Source: CAYZIC01 sp964478335 (GTDB taxonomy: Bacteria > Verrucomicrobiota > Kiritimatiellia > RFP12 > DVOR01). From it: DNA of 16,255 bases. Positions 15,292 through 16,255 of this stretch are shown here, piece by piece (within the stretch, counting starts at the first letter, position 1; each line of letters begins with the position of its first letter). A program made the translations under genes and the position numbers. The DNA lies in NCBI GenBank assembly GCA_964478335.1, contig CAYZIC010000052.1, positions 1 through 16,255 of the forward strand. The letters run 5' to 3'. The notes beneath the pieces were generated by a model, which saw only the letters and a program-made list of their open reading frames with translations, made no database searches and was not told the origin of the DNA.

Positions 15292-15343
15292 AGACACCTC
15301 CAGTCGACAAGGATCAAGATAAATCCCTCAATCGTTAATTATG

Positions 15344-15372
15344 ATGATACACGGAATCGTTTCAAAAGTCAA
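15344..15372 (-). promoter_or_regulatory. Promoter of the alpha-2-macroglobulin gene
   Basis: On the minus strand TTGACT (15372-15367) lies exactly 17 bases from TATCAT (15349-15344). Transcription would begin about 45 bases before the ATG. The terminator at 15443-15472 separates it from the PEP-CTERM gene, so this gene is probably its own unit. Confidence 0.75.
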
Positions 15373-15399
15373 GCACAAAGAGAGCTTGCCAGCGGCGAA

Positions 15400-15424
15400 G
15401 CCTCCTAGAATGTGGAATGTGGAG
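15400..15424 (-). repeat. ACATTCN heptamers followed by AGGAGGC (inverted copy)
   Basis: On the minus strand ACATTCC (15420-15414) and ACATTCT (15413-15407) run directly into AGGAGGC (15406-15400). This repeats the arrangement at 2380-2407, where three such heptamers meet the same core. It lies between the PEP-CTERM terminator and the alpha-2-macroglobulin promoter. Confidence 0.65.
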
Positions 15425-15442
15425 GGGGCGACGCTGAGGGAC

Positions 15443-15472
15443 AAAAAAAGGGTGCTGCAGATCGCAGCACCC
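15443..15472 (-). terminator. Rho-independent terminator of the PEP-CTERM gene
   Basis: Minus strand: GGGTGCTGC (15472-15464) pairs perfectly with GCAGCACCC (15458-15450) around a 5-base loop, followed by seven T (15449-15443). It starts 28 bases after the stop codon at 15501. Confidence 0.9.
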
Positions 15473-15500
15473 TCGTCAAACAGTCACTTGAATCGCACCA

Positions 15501-16157
15501 TTAAGCGGCACGAGCCTTACGGCGCAAGCCAACCGCAGCCACGCCCATCAAGAGCAAGGCCAACGCAGTCGGCTCGGGTACGGCACCAGCAGCATTGCCA
15601 GAAGCCACGATCTTATCGATGTCATCGGTTGACAAGACTCCATCGTAAGCAGCCGTGCTGGTAATGGTGTAGCCGTCACCAGCAAAGGTCGATGCATTAA
15701 AGCCGTTTAGGCCTGCAATGTTATCAATGGTCATGACAAGCTTGCCATCGATGTAGCACAAGACTTTGGAGGTCGTATCGGAGAGCTTCTCGATTGTCAT
15801 GGTAAAGACAAAGCTAGAGCCTTGCACGATATCCACAGGAGGCTGAGACCAAAGGTTACCCTTGTTAAAGCCCAAGTCTTGGTTGTTCGCATAGGAATTG
15901 GCGTAGATATGGCCTTGATCCCAAAGGCCAAAGTCTGCCATGTGGTGGTTGGTACCCGTTACCGCTCCGGTGAAGTTGACCACCATGGCGAATGAGGATG
16001 ACTCGATCGATTTGCCGCCAGCGACAACGTCGCCGACAAGCTTGGCATTGTCACCGTTGTAGACGGAATCGTCTGCGCCGGTTTGCCACTTGATTGCGAC
16101 AGCTTGAGCACATGTTGCCAACGCGGCAAGTGTGAGTGCTGCAATAAACTTTTTCAT
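15501..16157 (-). CDS. PEP-CTERM surface protein, possibly with a LamG-like fold
   Basis: This 218-residue protein starts with a signal peptide (MKKFIAALTLAALATCAQA, cut after AQA). It ends in a PEP-CTERM tail: VPEP at 193-196, a hydrophobic stretch (TALALLLMGVAAVGL) and a basic end (RRKARAA). Exosortases recognise such tails, cut them and pass the protein to the cell surface or matrix; no exosortase gene lies in this window. The middle (about 20-185) looks beta-rich and resembles concanavalin-like LamG domains (FAMVVNFTGAV, FVFTMTIEKLSDTTSKVLCY, IDGKLVMTIDNI, AYDGVLSTDDIDKI); the fold is an inference. An AAGGA site eight bases upstream supports the ATG at 16157, and a terminator follows closely. 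The role is unknown. Confidence 0.88.
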   Translation of the reverse strand: MKKFIAALTLAALATCAQAVAIKWQTGADDSVYNGDNAKLVGDVVAGGKSIESSSFAMVVNFTGAVTGTNHHMADFGLWDQGHIYANSYANNQDLGFNKGNLWSQPPVDIVQGSSFVFTMTIEKLSDTTSKVLCYIDGKLVMTIDNIAGLNGFNASTFAGDGYTITSTAAYDGVLSTDDIDKIVASGNAAGAVPEPTALALLLMGVAAVGLRRKARAA

Positions 16158-16202
16158 GTGTGTATTCCTTGTAGTGAGTGTGTCGTGAGTGTATGACGCA
16201 CA

Positions 16203-16225
16203 GTGGAAACGTCGACTTTTTCCAC
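16203..16225. promoter_or_regulatory. Inverted repeat GTGGAAA/TTTCCAC in the PEP-CTERM leader
   Basis: GTGGAAA (16203-16209) and TTTCCAC (16219-16225) are perfect inverted arms around nine bases that include the palindrome GTCGAC. It lies just downstream of a TATTAT -10-like box (minus strand, 16241-16236), so it could be an operator or a leader hairpin. Confidence 0.35.
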
Positions 16226-16235
16226 GTGTGGCAAT

Positions 16236-16241
16236 ATAATA
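16236..16241 (-). promoter_or_regulatory. Possible -10 box for the PEP-CTERM gene
   Basis: TATTAT on the minus strand lies about 80 bases before the ATG. The matching -35 box would fall past the right end of the window, so the promoter cannot be confirmed. Confidence 0.35.
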
Positions 16242-16255
16242 GCACAGGAGGTTGG

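Noticed and set aside
15292..15297. GTG at 15297 as start of the alpha-2-macroglobulin gene
   Set aside because: The GTG overlaps the ribosome binding site itself; the ATG at 15291 is correctly spaced.

Overview
The window is a bacterial chromosomal segment of medium-high G+C in which every supported gene lies on the minus strand. The organism looks like a member of the PVC group (Verrucomicrobia, Kiritimatiellota, Lentisphaerae or relatives). Three things suggest this: a V-type ATPase operon with the gene order I know from Chlamydia, a PEP-CTERM surface protein, and a very large alpha-2-macroglobulin-like secreted protein. The phylum is an inference and there is no rRNA here to settle it. 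Below, 'upstream' and 'downstream' follow the minus strand, from high to low coordinates.

Layout from right to left. (1) 15501-16157 encodes a secreted PEP-CTERM protein with its own terminator at 15443-15472. (2) A well-formed promoter (15344-15372) drives a 1718-residue alpha-2-macroglobulin-family protein (10135-15291). Its thioester motif has lost the cysteine. (3) A 539-base spacer (9596-10134) holds repeats, a strong terminator (9722-9748) and the promoter (9671-9699) of the V-ATPase operon. (4) The V-ATPase operon runs ntpE, a DUF2764-like gene, ntpA, ntpB, ntpD, ntpI, ntpK (9595 down to 2418) with tight spacing or overlaps, and ends at a strong terminator (2346-2373). (5) A 418-base spacer (2000-2417) holds hairpins, short tandem repeats and a promoter-like site. 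(6) pyrH (UMP kinase), frr (ribosome recycling factor) and the start of an unrecognised Ala/Pro-rich protein with TIKL repeats form a probable operon running off the left edge.

The ATPase genes give the A3B3 catalytic head (A, B), the central stalk (D), the peripheral stalk (E) and the membrane motor (I, K). K keeps the residues that bind sodium in Enterococcus hirae NtpK, so a Na+-coupled enzyme is plausible. No F, G/H or classical C subunit gene is present; the DUF2764 gene sits where Chlamydia and Borrelia have their own uncharacterised gene.

The least explained material is the TIKL-repeat protein and the spacers. Three spacers carry short heptamer arrays that run directly into the same core, (A/G)GGAGGC, and two carry a GCTGCGCTCGC word. 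I found no tRNA, rRNA, CRISPR array, insertion sequence or phage gene, and no convincing new defence or mobile system.
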